From: Sacculina carcini
Taxonomy: Eukaryota; Arthropoda; Thecostraca; Sacculinidae
DNA length: 64,000 nucleotides
Assembly (NCBI GenBank): GCA_916048095.2
Contig: OU696572.1
Coordinates: 12,251,664 to 12,315,663 of the forward strand
Direction of reading: 5' to 3'
The translations under genes and the position numbers were made by a program. Under the pieces are notes generated by a model. It searched no databases. It was not told the origin of the DNA and saw nothing but the letters and a program-made list of their open reading frames with translations. This document shows positions 48,329 to 60,876 of this stretch, one piece after another (within the stretch, counting starts at the first letter, position 1; each line of letters opens with the position of its first letter).

Positions 48329-51300
48329 GTTCCCGTGTCTCCTGTGGCCGCGACCAATACGACCAGTCAACCTGTCGAATTCAACCACGCCATCAACTAT
48401 GTCAACAAGATCAAGGTGCCCTGTCCTGCCAATCCACTCGCTCCTCACTCGATGTTATCTGTGTGTGTGTGTTATCTGTCTGTGTGTGTGTGTGCATGTT
48501 TGTATCTGTGTTTATGTTTGTGTTGGCGACAGAATCGATTTCAAGGCCAGCCGGATGTGTACAAGCAGTTTCTCGAGATATTGCACACGTATCAGAAGGA
48601 GCAGCGTTCGTTGAAGGAGGGCGCGGTGAGTTGTGCAGGACCGATGTTGTCAGAGTCCGAGGTTTACACCAAGGTATCAGCGTTGTTTCACTGTCACGAC
48701 GATCTGATGAGCGAGTTCGGCCAGTTTTTGCCAGACGCCACCAACGGCGGGGTCATCAGCGCAGTCAATGTGAGTATTTGTCTATTATTATGCTAGGAAG
48801 CAGCTCACTCCGCTCAATATACACACCGTTTTTGCCGCCTTTCTCTCTATTTTCACCATGTTGAGTGTACAGGGGGTACTCGACTTACGACGGAGATCCG
48901 TTCCTACGTCTCCGTCGTAAGTCGAATTTTGACGTAAGTCGGGACACATTACATGTATATACGTAAGCCGTAATGACACCTCTAGTAATGCGAAACACGT
49001 GTTTTTCCAAACAATTTTATTGTACTACTATCTCTGACGGTAATTCCACATAAACTCACAGTTCAGAAAGCAAAATTACGTCGTAATTACGACTCAATCG
49101 ATGTAACACGAGCAGATGATTTCTAGCGTCGTATCCGCGAAACGTCGCAAGTCGAGACCGTCGTAAACCGAGGACTCCCTGTACTTGTGTGTGTGTTGTG
49201 TTGGTTAGAATTCGCGCTCGGCCACTCAAGATCATCACATGGGTGCGGTGGGAGCGTCTCGTGGTGGTGTGACTGCTGCTTCCAGTGCTGCTACTGCTGC
49301 TGCTGGTCCACCGCCAAATGCCACCAATATTGACAAGCCGGCGAGTTGTGCAGGAGGTAAATCCTCACTGGCAGTGATTCAGCAGACCCCGGCCGCGTTG
49401 AGTGTTGCGTCAGTATCGGCTGGCAGTGTGACAGTGACCGGCTCATCTCGCGCTCTCAAACGCCAGCTGCCTGCATCCTCCGTCTCTCATCATCACCATC
49501 CTCATCACTCTCATCAACAACAACAACAGCAGCAGACAAGTGCGGCTGCCTCGTCAGCAGGGGCGGGGGCAGTGTCGGTGGTACCGGTGAAACGACCGCG
49601 AGTCGGCATTATTAAGGATGTCTCGCTGGCCGACGCAGCCAAACACGGCACTCTCAACGACTTTGCCTTCTTTGACCAGGTGTGTTCAGTTCAGTGCGTC
49701 GGTTCCACTCTGTCCAAGGTGGAAAACTGTTCCTCATGTGCTCCTCATCACACGTGTCTGTGTGTGTGTCAGGTGCGGAAGACCTTGCGCAATCAGGAGG
49801 TGTACAACAATTTCTTGCGCGTGTTATCATTGTACAACAACGAGATCGTGTCACGTTCTGACGTCATCCAGCTGGTGACGCCCTTCATTGGACGAGTCAG
49901 ATCTCACACACTCGCACACATGCATGTACACACACACACACACATGCATGTACACACACACACACTCATACACACACACACACACACTCATATACTCACA
50001 CACTCATACACACACACACTCATATACTCATGCACATTCATACACACTCATACTCACATACACACAAACATAAACACACACATTCACGCACGCATAACTA
50101 CACACATTCATACACACACACCCACAAACTCACACACATGCATACACATGTACACACACACACTCACTCATACACATTCACGCACGCATAACTACACACA
50201 TTCATACACACGTTTACACACATACACATACACACAAACATAAACACACACTCATATACATACAATGTTTCTCTCACACACTCAATCTGTCAAGTTTGTA
50301 CATTGGTATGTGTGTGTGTTTGTGAACAGAAACCGGGACTACTCAAGTGGCTGAAGGATTTCATGGGTGTTCGTGACGATTACACGTCGATGTCTTGTGG
50401 TGGCGCGGCCAGTGGTGGCGTGTGTGTGGTTGGTGGCGCAGCTGGTCTCAGTACAGGAGCCGGCGACCGCGCTCATCATCATCATCACTCCTCCCACCAT
50501 CTTCACTCCTCCCATCATCATCAACAACAACAAACAAGAGTGTCGGGAGAACAGATCTACGAGATCGGTGAGTGTGTGTATCTCACACACACTGACACAC
50601 ACACACATACACGCACACACATACACACATACACAAGTGTAAGCTTATTTGCGAGTAACGTCTGGGGCTAGAGCAGTGGTTCTCAACCTTTCTCAGTGTT
50701 CAGGCAGTGTTTCATATCAGCAGTCACTTCTCACACACCCCCTGAATTCTTGATAACTATATGAACAAGATAAAAATACAAACGACGTAAAAACAAAACA
50801 TTAGTATTATGCAAAACTACGTTTTTCAGCGAAAATATTATGCATAGGTTAAATATTTAATTTCTTTATAAAAAATACAGAAATCCTCGCAGCTCCTAGG
50901 AACCAGGCTCTCATCTCCGATTAAGAACCACTGGCCTAGCCATACTGTTGTTACTGTATACTGTGAACAACTGTTGCTACTGTATACTGTGATCAACTGT
51001 TGTTACTGTATACAGTAACAACTGTTGTTACTGTATACTGTGAACAACTGTTGCTACTGTATACTGTGATCAACTGTTGTTACTGTATACTGTGAACAAC
51101 TGTTGTTACTGTATACTGTGAACAACTGTTGTTACTGTATACTGTGAACAACTGTTGCTACTGTATACTGTGAACAACTGTTGCTACTGTATACTGTGAA
51201 CAACTGTTGCTACTGTATACTGTGAACAACTGTTGTTACTGTATACTGTGAACAACTGTTGTTACTGTATACTGTGAACAATTGTTGCTACTGTATACTG

Positions 51301-54109
51301 TGATCAACTGTTGTTACTGTATACTGTGAACAACTGTTGTTACTGTATACTGTGAACAACTGTTGTTACTGTATACTGTGAACAACTGTTGTAACTGTAT
51401 ACTGTGAACAACTGTTGTTACTGTGTACTGTGAACAACTGTTGTTACTGTATACTGTGAACAACTGTTGTTACTGTATACTGTGAACAACTGTTGCTACT
51501 GTATACTGTGAACAACTGTTGTTACTGTATACTGTGAACAACTGTTGTTACTGTATACTGTGAACAATTGTTGCTACTGTATACTGTGAACAACTGTTGT
51601 TACTGTATACTGTGAACAACTGTTGTTACTGTATACTGTGAACAACTGTTGTTACTGTATACTGTGAACAACTGTTGCTACTGTGTACTGTGAACAACTG
51701 TTGTTACTGTATACTGTGAACAACTGTTGTTACTGTATACTGTGAACAACTGTTGTTACTGTATACTGTGAACAACTGTTGTTACTGTATACTGTGAACA
51801 ATTGTTGCTACTGTATACTGTGAACAACTGTTGTTACTGTATACTGTGAACAACTGTTGTTACTGTATACTGTGAACAACTGTTGTAACTGTATACTGTG
51901 AACAACTGTTGCTACTGTATACTGTGAACAACTGTTGTTACTGTATACTGTGAACAACTGTTGTTACTGTATACTGTGAACAACTGTTGTTACTGTATAC
52001 TGTGAACAACTGTTGTTACTGTATACTGTGAACAACTGTTGCTACTGTATACTGTGAACAACTGTTGTTACTGTATACTGTGAACAACTGTTGCTACTGT
52101 ATACTGTGAACAACTGTTGCTACTGTATACTGTGAACAACTGTTGCTACTGTATACTGTGAACAACTGTTGTTACTGTATACTGTGAGTAACTGTTGCTA
52201 CTGTATACTGTGAACAACTGTTGTTACTGTATACTGTGAACAACTGTTGTTACTGTATACTGTGAACAACTGTTGCTACTGTATACTGTGAACAACTGTT
52301 ACTACTGTATACTGTGAACAACTGTTGTTACTGTATACTGTGAGCAACTGTTGTTACTGTGTACTGTGAACAACTGTTGTTACTGTATACTGTGAACAAC
52401 TGTTGCTACTGTATACTGTGAACAACTGTTGTTACTGTATACTGTGAACAACTGTTGTTACTGTATACTGTGAACAACTGTTGCTACTGTATACTGTGAA
52501 CAACTGTTGTTACTGTGTACTGTGAACAACTGTTGTTACTGTATACTGTGAACAACTGTTGCTACTGTATACTGTGAACAACTGTTGTTACTGTATACTG
52601 TGAACAACTGTTGCTACTGTATACTGTGAACAACTGTTGCTACTGTATACTGTGAACAACTGTTGTTACTGTATACTGTGAACAACTGTTGCTACTGTAT
52701 ACTGTGAACAACTGTTGTTACTGTATACTGTGAACAACTGTTGTTACTGTATACTGTGAACAACTGTTACTACTGTATACTGTGAACAACTGTTGTTACT
52801 GTATACTGTGAACAACGGTTGTTACTGTATACTGTGAACAACTGTTGTTACTGTATACTGTGAACAACTGTTGTTACTGTATACTGTGAACAACTGTTGC
52901 TACTGTATACTGTGAACAACTGTTGCTACTGTATACTGTGAACAACTGTTGTTACTGTATACTGTGAACAACTGTTGCTACTGTATACTGTGAACAACTG
53001 TTGTTACTGTATACTGTGAACAACTGTTGTTACTGTATACTGTGAACAACTGTTGCTACTGTATACTGTGAACAACTGTTGCTACTGTATACTGTGAACA
53101 ACTGTTGTTACTGTATACTGTGAACAACTGTTGCTACTGTATACTGTGAACAACTGTTGTTACTGTATACTGTGAGCAACTGTTGCTACTGTATACTGTG
53201 AACAACTGTTGCTACTGTATACTGTGAAAAACTGTTGTTACTGTATACTGTGAACAACTGTTGTTACTGTATACTGTGAACAACTGCTACTACTGTATAC
53301 TGTGAACAACTGTTGTTACTGTATACTGTGAACAACTGTTGTTACTGTATACTGTGAACAACTGTTGTTACTGTATACTGTGAACAACTGTTGCTACTGT
53401 ATACTGTGAACAACTGTTGTTACTGTATACTGTGAACAACTGTTGTTACTGTATACTGTGAACAACTGTTGCTACTGTATACTGTGAACAACTGTTGCTA
53501 CTGTATACTGTGAACAACTGTTGCTACTGTATACTGTGAACAACTGCTACTACTGTATACTGTGAACAACTGTTGTTACTGTATACTGTGAACAATTGTT
53601 GTTACTGTATACTGTGAACAACTGTTGCTACTGTATACTGTGAACAATTGTTGTTACTGTATACTGTGAACAACTGTTGCTACTGTATACTGTGAACAAC
53701 TGCTACTACTGTGTACTGTGAACACACATACAGATGCACATCAATACTGACATGTGTGTGTTGTCGCTTGTTGCTAGACCCATCCACGTGCAAGCGACTG
53801 GGGGCGTCTTACTGCGCGCTGCCCAAGAGCTACCCTCAACCTCGCTGTACTGGACGCACACAGCTGTGTCGTGAAGCGCTCAACGATGTCTGGGTGTCGT
53901 TTCCGTCGTACTCGGAAGACTCCACGTTTGTCACGTCGCGCAAGACTCAGTACGAAGAGTACATCTACCGCTGCGAAGATGAACGCTTCGAGGTGTGTGT
54001 GTGTGATAGTAGTCTTGTGTGTATGTTTTATCATTGTGTCTCGTGTAAATTGTCTCACTGTGTGTGTGTGTGTGTGTATGTATGTGTGTGTGTGTGTGTG
54101 TCACCTGTC

Positions 54110-54144
<35 letters not shown>

Positions 54145-57100
54145 TGGCAGTTGGACATGGTGTTGGAGACCAATTTGGCGACAATTCGTATTCTGGAAGG
54201 CGTGCAGAAGAAGTTGTGCCGCTTGTCGTCGGAGGATGCGGCTCGTTATCGTCTTGATGATTGTCTGGGTGGCACGTCGCCCACCATTCATCAGCGCGCC
54301 GTGCGTCGCATCTACGGCGATAAAACGGCCGATATTGTCGACGGACTGAAGCGTAACCCGCTGGTGGCCGTGCCTGTGGTGCTGCGTCGACTCAAAGCCA
54401 AACAGGACGAGTGGCGCGACGCTCAGAAGGTGAACTCCACTTTCATCATCGAGCCAGAGATGCACTACCACCCCTGTCTCTCCCTTTCTCTCAGCCCTCT
54501 GTCTGTGTGTGCTCGTGCCGATTTCAGTTATGTTGTGATTGCTGTGGTGATCAAATTGGCATTACTTGTGTGTGTGTTTGTGGTAGGGATACAACAAAGT
54601 TTGGCGTGAGCAGAATGAAAAGTACTACTTGAAATCACTGGACCCGCAAGGAATCAATTTCAAACAGACCGATATCAAGGCGTTGCGCTCGAAGACGCTG
54701 CTCAACGAGCTGACGCAGCTGTTTGAGGAGCGTCGAGAGCAGCTGGAAGACGAGCAGCAGCCGACAGCAGCTGTCACTTCTGGCCACCAGCCGCCTCACA
54801 TGCAGCTGGTGTACGGCTGCAGGTCGGTTCTGGATGATGCCGCCGATCTCATCATTCACCACGTGAAACGACTGAGCAGTGTGCAGAAAGGGGATAAGGC
54901 GGCAATGAAACAACTGGTCAGACGCACACTGGCCGCAATGATGCACCGGCGCCAGCGACCCGCCGACAGTGATGAGGAGCAGGATGAGGAAGAAGAGAGA
55001 GGATGTGAGGAGGACAGTGAGGCGGAACATCCTCCTCCTCCTACACCCACTCTCTGCTCTGCCTCGACGGCCACTGCTGCCGAAACTGGTCGTGTTGATG
55101 AGCAGTCTGGCGACGTGATGAAATCTGATGACAAGGCTGCCTCAGCAACAGTATCAGCTGCCACGACAACTGTGACGGGCAACTCGAGCCCGGCAGACCA
55201 GCAAGCGTACACGTTGTTCATGGCCAGCAGTAACTGGTACTTGTTTATGCGCCTGCACCAGATCCTGTGCGACCGACTGGCCAAGATATACGAGCGAGCT
55301 GCCGTGGTGGTGCAGCAGGAGCAGCAGTACAAGAGACTGCGCTCTGAATCGGCCGCCGCCGCACTCAGACTCAAACCCAACAGTCAGTCAACTAACACAC
55401 CAACACGCATCGCTGCTGTGTGTCTGCTCCGTCAACTGATAATATCTCTGTGTGTGTGCACGTGTGATTTCATCATGACCTCTCTTCGTGCATTTCATTT
55501 TTGAATCTATACAGTGAGGTTGAAATCATTCGAGTCCTATCTGTTAACATTGGCAATTACAATGTGAATGATAATCGAGCGATCAACTGTGCCTGTACGC
55601 CTAAATATGCACATATGTATGTGTATGTATGTGTGTGTGCAGACGAGATTGATGTGGAGGATTATTACCCGGCCTTTCTCGACCTGGTGAAGAGCGTGTT
55701 GGACAACAGTCTGGAGAGCGGACTGTACGAGGATGCGCTGCGAGAAATGTTCGGCACTCACGCCTATCACGCATTCACTGCCGATAAGATCGTATCTGCC
55801 GCCTCGCGACAACTACAACATATTGTCTCTGAAAATGTAACTGCCACACACACACACACACACATACACATTGCTCATGCCTGGACACACATAGATACGC
55901 TTACACACACAGAGAGAAAGAGAAAGACGCTTACACACACAGAGAGAAAGAGAGAGAGAGAGGGAGAACACATACACATAAACTGTCTTCATTTTCTTTT
56001 ACTCTATTTATCAAACGATACATCAAGTGCAATTTGTATATGACGTCTTGTATGTTCTGAATGTGTATATATTACAAAAAACATGCACACATTCACGTAC
56101 ACGCGCATTAATAGACACACATCGATATAGAAAGTACAAGAGAGGGGGATATTATGGCCGTGTGTGTGTGTGTGTGTTAGGCTGCGCAGTTGACGCTGAC
56201 AGAGTATGAGAGGGCAGTGAAGAGCGGGGCAGCCGGCGGTCCCTGCTGTACCGCATCACAGCGACAACACCACGAGACTGCCTACATGAAGCGAGTTGAA
56301 CAACTTCTCACCGAGGCCAACGAACATTGCATGAAAATCTACCTGGTGAGTATGTTACACCTTATTCTCTCATACTACACCTTGTTCTCTCATACTACAC
56401 CTTGTTACACCATGTTCTCTCATACTACACCTTGTTACACCATGTTCTCTCATACTACACCTTGTTACACCATGTTATCTCATACTACACCTTGTTCCAT
56501 CATATTCTCTCATACTACACCTTATACCATGTTTTCGCTTCTTCAGTTTTTCTTCTCGTTTCTTGTTGGTCTATCTGGATGTGTTTTGCCAGTGTGTTGT
56601 TTGTTTAATCATTTTCTGATGCTGGTGCATGTTTTTTGATAGCAAGTTGTTTGCATTCATCAAATGTCTATCTTGATCTTGTGTGTGTCAGTTCAAGGAC
56701 GGTCGCATGACCATAGAACTGCTGGACACCACTGAGTCGGACGAATCGGAGGACGGCGGCGCTGCCACGGCATTTGTCGACGAGAAACGGCGCGCTGATT
56801 ATCAGGAGGCATTTGTGGCGCACGACGACGACACTTCTGGCGCTCATAACACCAACACGACGACTCAGCGACGAGTCTCATTTCTGGCGCGCAATCTGCG
56901 TCGTGCCACCTCGTCCTCGTGCCACACTGCAGGAACAACAGCTGATGATGACAGGGCTCGCTCTCCCACCCACAACAACAACAACAACACCTCACCGCCT
57001 CGTGTCAAACAGGAACCAGCCGAACACGCGCCTAGCACGTGAGTGTTCCTGTGTGTGATTTGTGTTTGTTGTTTGTTATGTGCTGATGAACTGATGGCAA

Positions 57101-57528
57101 TTGGCCAGTCAACGATGTATCATGTGTGTGTGTGTGTGTGTGTTAGTGAGGAGCCAATGCAGGTGGACGGAGGTGATGTTGAGCTGAACGACAACGTACA
57201 AGTGAAGCGAGAAAACACCGCACCACTGCATATTGGTGACAATGAACAAGTGAAAATGACCGCCACTGACACTCACATGATGCGCGTGGCCAACACCGGC
57301 TCCTATCTGTTCCGTCACAACTCCCTGCACAACGCCAAACAGGTGTGTCTGCGTGTGTGTGTGTGTTTGATGTCTTCTTCATGTGTGTAAACAACATTTA
57401 TCTGTACATGTGTCTTCGTGTGTGTGTGTGTTTGATGTCTTCTTCATGTGTGTAAACAACATTTATCTGTACATGTGTGTGTGTGTGTGTTTGATGTCTT
57501 CTTCATGTGTGTAAACGACATTTATCTG

Positions 57529-57559
<31 letters not shown>

Positions 57560-58052
57560 TTGATGTGTTCTTCATGTGTGTAAACGACATTTATCTGTAC
57601 ATGTGTGTGTGTGTGTGTGTGTTTGTGTTTGATGTCTTCTTCATGTGTGTAAACGACATTTATCTGTACATGTGTGTGTGTGTGTGTTTGATGTCTTCTT
57701 CATGTGTGTAAACGACATTTATCTGTACATGTGTGTGTGTGTGTGTTTGATGTCTTCTTCATGTGTGTAAATCACATTTATCTGTACATGTGTATGTGTG
57801 TGTGTATGTGTGTGTCAGCGGCATCGCGTCGTGTCGGTGCGGCTGAATGAGAGGTTCCGTCAGTGGCATAGCACGTGGTGTGAGCGTCACGTGAGCGAGC
57901 GCCAGCATAGCGAGTGTACAGACTGGATGATGGGACGGAGACAGGATACTCGAGACTGTCGCACTGTTCTCGCGCGAGACAACAGTCTACAACGTGCTCC
58001 GTACTCACTATACACTCGCTACACGGTGTTGTGGCCCCAACACGACGATTAG
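42893..58052 (+). CDS. SIN3A: SIN3 transcriptional corepressor scaffold, complete 18-exon gene
   Basis: Exons: 42893-43567, 43873-44127, 44700-44995, 45319-45442, 47796-47983, 48091-48415, 48533-48769, 49209-49679, 49773-49895, 50330-50567, 53778-53992, 54151-54429, 54587-55382, 55643-55836, 56181-56345, 56692-57038, 57147-57342, 57819-58052. They total 5358 nt (1785 aa) with all phases matching. SIN3 has no catalytic activity; it holds HDAC1/2 and DNA-binding repressors together. PAH1 is in exons 3-4 ([49 protein letters not shown]), PAH2 in exons 6-7 ([30 protein letters not shown]) and PAH3 in exons 8-10 ([33 protein letters not shown]). The HDAC-interaction region is in exons 11-13 ([61 protein letters not shown]). 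The Sin3a_C region is in exons 13-18 ([32 protein letters not shown]). It has Gln, Ala and His tracts and is longer than human SIN3A (about 1270 aa), mostly in the N-terminal part and linkers. Single invertebrate SIN3 genes are equally related to SIN3A and SIN3B. Confidence 0.95.
44091..44400. repeat. Four copies of the SIN3 exon 2 end with donor (76-79 bp)
   Basis: The last 36 or so bases of exon 2 (coding [12 protein letters not shown]), the donor GTCAGT and a CTCT-rich stretch are repeated. The donor-like GTCAGT occurs at 44128 (true), 44207, 44283 and 44362. Copies are nearly identical in the exonic part (one change, CACATC to CAGATC). Splicing from the first copy keeps the frame. Confidence 0.95.
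45474..47455. repeat. 2-kb GTGTCAGTATGTGTCAGT array in SIN3 intron 4
   Basis: Imperfect repeats of GTGTCAG, ATGTGTCAG and TGTGTGTAGTATG beginning about 30 bases after the exon 4 donor. It yields long Cys/Val/Ser open frames that are not genes. Because true acceptors here read (TG)nCAG, the array is packed with acceptor-like motifs. Confidence 0.95.
47489..47575 (+). mobile_element. SINE 3'-end fragment
   Basis: TGTGTTCATAAGCTTCGGCT and the following bases match the 3' end of the SINE at 37771-37830 with few differences. No tRNA head is present here. It follows the intron 4 array directly. Confidence 0.7.
48870..49181. mobile_element. Tc1/mariner-type MITE, 312 bp
   Basis: Terminal inverted repeats CAGGGGGTACTCGACTTACG (left) and CAGGGAGTCCTCGGTTTACG (right, complement) are flanked by TA on both sides (48868-48869, 49182-49183). 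There is no open frame. Subterminal ACGACGG/CGTCGTAAGTCG repeats are present. TA duplication and CAGGG ends suggest the pogo/Tigger branch. It lies in SIN3 intron 7. Confidence 0.85.
49905..50275. repeat. CA-rich array in SIN3 intron 9
   Basis: Imperfect (CA)n with TCATACAC and ATGCATGTAC interruptions, from about ten bases after the exon 9 donor. The intron ends in TGTGTGTGTTTGTG before its acceptor. Confidence 0.9.
50674..50933. mobile_element. hAT-type MITE, 260 bp
   Basis: Ends CAGTGGTTCTCAACC and (complement) CAGTGGTTCTTAATC, the terminal signature of Charlie-like hAT elements. The AT-rich interior has no open frame. Flanks GGCTAGAG and GCCTAGCC could be a decayed 8-bp duplication around CTAG. 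It lies in SIN3 intron 10, immediately before the 26-bp minisatellite. Confidence 0.75.
50942..53720. repeat. 2.8-kb 26-bp minisatellite in SIN3 intron 10
   Basis: About 106 copies of ACTGTTGTTACTGTATACTG-TGAACA with GTTGTTAC/GTTGCTAC variants. The centre GTATAC is palindromic and the unit is an imperfect inverted repeat (TTGTT ... AACAA). It starts a few bases after the hAT MITE and ends about 55 bp before the exon 11 acceptor. Confidence 0.97.
55843..55975. repeat. CA- and AGAGAG-rich repeat in SIN3 intron 14
   Basis: (CA)n then CGCTTACACACACAGAGAGAA units, starting six bases after the donor at 55837. The intron ends in (TG)n before 56181. Confidence 0.85.
56352..56532. repeat. SIN3 intron 15 minisatellite (TTACACC/CTCATACTACACC)
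   Basis: Tandem TGTTCTCTCATACTACACCT and TGTTACACCA units beginning a few bases after the GTGAGT donor. Confidence 0.88.
57343..57810. repeat. SIN3 intron 17 minisatellite (about 60 bp unit)
   Basis: About seven units of TTTGATGTCTTCTTCATGTG-TGTAAA(C/T)..ACATTTATCTGTACATG plus a (TG)n of variable length. They make up the whole intron from donor to acceptor (57818). Confidence 0.93.
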
Positions 58053-58419
58053 TAGTTCATCTCTCCCTCTCTCTCTCTCTCCTGTCTGCCTGGTCGTGCT
58101 CTCTTACTCTGTCCCTCAAACACTCAGCATGTGCGTGTTATTTATGTCGGAGTTCGTTCATCAAATCGCTATTTCCATCGTCGCCCGCGTTATCTGATTC
58201 AGAGTTGTGTGCGCGCGTGTGTATGCATGTGCGTGCGCGAGTGTGTATATATGTGCGTCTGTTCGAGTGTGTATAGTGAGTTTGGTAGTGTATTAGATAT
58301 GCGGCAAGTCGGGCAAACTTGGCTTCTCACAACGACGATGTTTGCTAGTTTTCGCTCGCTTGTGTGTGTGTGTGGCCCATGTTTGGTGTAGATTGGCTGG
58401 TTTCGCTCGCACATCCGAC

Positions 58420-58425
58420 AATAAA
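58420..58425 (+). terminator. Poly(A) signal AATAAA for SIN3
   Basis: AATAAA 368 bases past the SIN3 stop, the first clear signal on the plus strand. Confidence 0.55.
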
Positions 58426-58503
58426 GTATCATTGACAGATTCACGCAGTCGGTTTTCACTGGTGCTCAGTTTGCTTGTCAAGCGTGTATGTATACAACAC
58501 AAG

Positions 58504-58509
58504 TTTATT
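58504..58509 (-). terminator. Poly(A) signal AATAAA for YEATS4
   Basis: TTTATT on the plus strand, AATAAA on the minus, about 40 bases after the YEATS4 stop. This puts the two converging 3' ends within about 100 bp. Confidence 0.6.
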
Positions 58510-58548
58510 ACACAAGATACAAAACACTGAAGCAGCTGCGGCACAATG

Positions 58549-59905
58549 TCACGAGCCTTGTGCCGCGTCGATGACGTTTCTGAACGTGCCGATTGTCTGT
58601 TTGGCGAGCCGCAATCGCTCGCGCATTTGTTCCACCTCCAGTTGCAGCTGGCGCCGGGCTCGCTCAATGGCAGTCTCGGTGTCGACTCGCTTCTTCTCGA
58701 AGTCGGTGTCGTGTCGGTGTGTGCCAGTCAGTGAGAGCGCGCGAGTCGAGTTCAGTAATTGCTGCTGCATTTGCGACGGATCCTGCCACCACACACACAC
58801 ACAATGTGATGATAGTTTTGTTGAGAGGGGAGATGCCGCACTACATATGCAGGTGAATTTCCGCGTGAAAGCAAGTGTGATGAATGATGTTCTCGCCTGA
58901 AATATCAGCTCGTCGTAATACTCGCACACCAGTTGCTTGTGAGGGCCGATCACCACGGGAGCCGGCGCGCCTCCAGACGCGAACAACTTCAACACGTGAT
59001 AAATGCTCACCTACACACACATGCGCACGCGCATATCAGTGTGTATGAGTGTGTAGTTATGCCAGTGTGTAAATGTGTGTGAGTGTGTAGTTATTTCAGT
59101 GTGTCAATGTGTGTGAGTGTACGAGTTTATGAGTGTGTGTGTGTGAGTGTCACCGGTCGTTCGTTGACATCTTGAAAGAACAGTTTGATGTTGACCTCAA
59201 ATTCGCCCCAGCCTGTCTCCGAGACCTCGTAGGGCGGCTTGGTGACGATGCGCGTGCTGTTGGCATAGCTGTCGTGCAATTTGAACTGCACTTTCTTCAC
59301 GTACACCGACATGTCCTCGTTCCTACCCCCCCCCCATCCCCAACACACCAACCAACAACATATATAAACATTCATTCAAATCACAAGCAAAAACATCTGA
59401 CATTCAACAGTGTGTGTGTGTGTGTGTCGCACTTGTATGGTTTGACATAGACGGTCCACTGATGAGTGTGGCCGTCATCCTCCCGTCTCTTGCCAAACGG
59501 CCGCGACAAGTTGCCGTAGACGATCGGCTTCACAATGGTCACTCCCTGGCACAGCATCACAAACACACACACTATGATAGCGTGTAACATCGGTACAACA
59601 GTGGCGAGTAAATAAGCCTTGTCGCTGGACTGGCGACTGCAAGGATTTCGTGGTAAACTAACGTCGTCTAGTGGTGAATTGGCGTGCCGACGTTGTTATC
59701 GCAAAAGTTTGCAAAATTGATTCCACTCGAACATTCGTAAGTCGGCTGTATTTCTAGGCCAGGCATAAGAAACACACCATTTCATTCAGTCAAATATACA
59801 CGCATATGCATTATTGTGTATGTGTGTGTGTGAAAGAACCACCTTGATTCTTCCGCTCTGCTCGGCAACTGCAGTCGAGGAGGACTGATCGTCATTGGAG
59901 GCCAT
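58549..59905 (-). CDS. YEATS4: YEATS domain-containing 4 (GAS41), complete
   Basis: Five minus-strand exons, 5' to 3': 59905-59843, 59545-59433, 59322-59154, 59010-58897, 58782-58549. They total 693 nt, giving 230 aa (human 227). YEATS4 reads acetylated or otherwise acylated histone lysines within the SRCAP and TIP60/p400 complexes and promotes H2A.Z deposition. The YEATS domain spans about residues 20-140: [53 protein letters not shown] and ETGWGEFEV, including the Trp of the aromatic cage. A C-terminal coiled coil follows ([17 protein letters not shown]). Exon 1 ends GRIK before GVTIVKP, matching the human GRVK/GVTIVKP boundary, which fixes the start. The fourth intron begins GC, not GT (CAG|GCGAGA), and ends AG. 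Sense-strand (CA)n lies at the 5' ends of introns 1-3 and (TG)n at the 3' ends of introns 1, 3 and 4. Confidence 0.95.
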
Positions 59906-60400
59906 GAGAGAACAACTCACATTAATGTGCTGCAATAAACATCCAACACTTCATTTGTGAAAGAGCAGATCAAGAAATTAAATACCAGCAATTAATTTAA
60001 CACCGATAATTATATTGTAAATAGTAACACATTCGTTCTAACGTTAAATTTATCAGCTTTAAGTGCACAATTTTGAGATTGGACATCAGGAAATATCAGT
60101 TTAATTTGACGACATGAAGAAGTACGATCCAGCTGATTGAATGACTGTAGAGCTCCCGTACTTACTGAAATGAAGAATACCTCATATAAATAATAAACAA
60201 CGAATCCTAATTCTTGTCAAATGTAGCGAATTTCATAACGGACGCAATCAAAACACAACCGCTTGAATAACAACCAAATTCGGAACAAATGCGTCGATAT
60301 TGTCTAATTTAAACGCAATCAAACACAAGCTACTTACTGACAGTGAAAATATAAATAAACACCGCCCAAAAAATTAAAAAACAAATATACATATATTTAT
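59906..60400. other. YEATS4 upstream region
   Basis: AT-rich sequence likely holding the YEATS4 promoter and 5' UTR. I see no TATA box, CpG-rich core or other gene. Confidence 0.5.
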
Positions 60401-60857
60401 ACAACCACCTATGTGATTGTACCACCTATTGTTGGTGTAGTTGCGCCACGGCTGTTTGTAGACAAATACTGGGCAAGCAGGACAGAAGGGAATTTTGTTT
60501 TGAATTTGGTTTGGCTGGAATTGATTATTCCGTAGCTAGCTTTGGGTAGATTAACATTGTGTGTGATATGAAATCCTTTTGTTCAGTTTTTCGCTATATT
60601 TAATATAAAAATACACAATGAATAACGACAACTATCTCCTAATACAACAAATTACAGCGACAATCATTCCATACTCCACACTACACTTCTTACTTCAGCC
60701 AACTAACTCGCTAATCTCGCGACATTGTTGATTGCTGGTTGCTATGGCAACCATCATACACGCAGCAAATCCAGACAAACAATGAAACAAATATGAACGC
60801 ACAAACAATTGGAAGCGATTAATTGAACAGTTAACAATACAAGAAATAGTAAATACA
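60400..60857 (-). mobile_element. 3' LTR of the Gypsy-type retrotransposon
   Basis: The inner edge is set by a polypurine tract (GATCAGGAGGGCG, 60858-60870 on the minus strand) followed by TGTATTTAC, the usual TG start of an LTR, at 60857. A TATA-like ATTTTTATATTAAATATAG lies in the minus-strand LTR near 60600. The outer boundary could not be fixed because the other LTR is outside the window; 60360-60420 is my estimate. Confidence 0.5.
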
Positions 60858-60876
60858 CGCCCTCCTGATCTCAAAA

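Noticed and set aside
53711..54349. Single 212-codon gene
   Set aside because: SIN3 exon 11 read through its donor into a TG-rich intron and exon 12 in the wrong frame.
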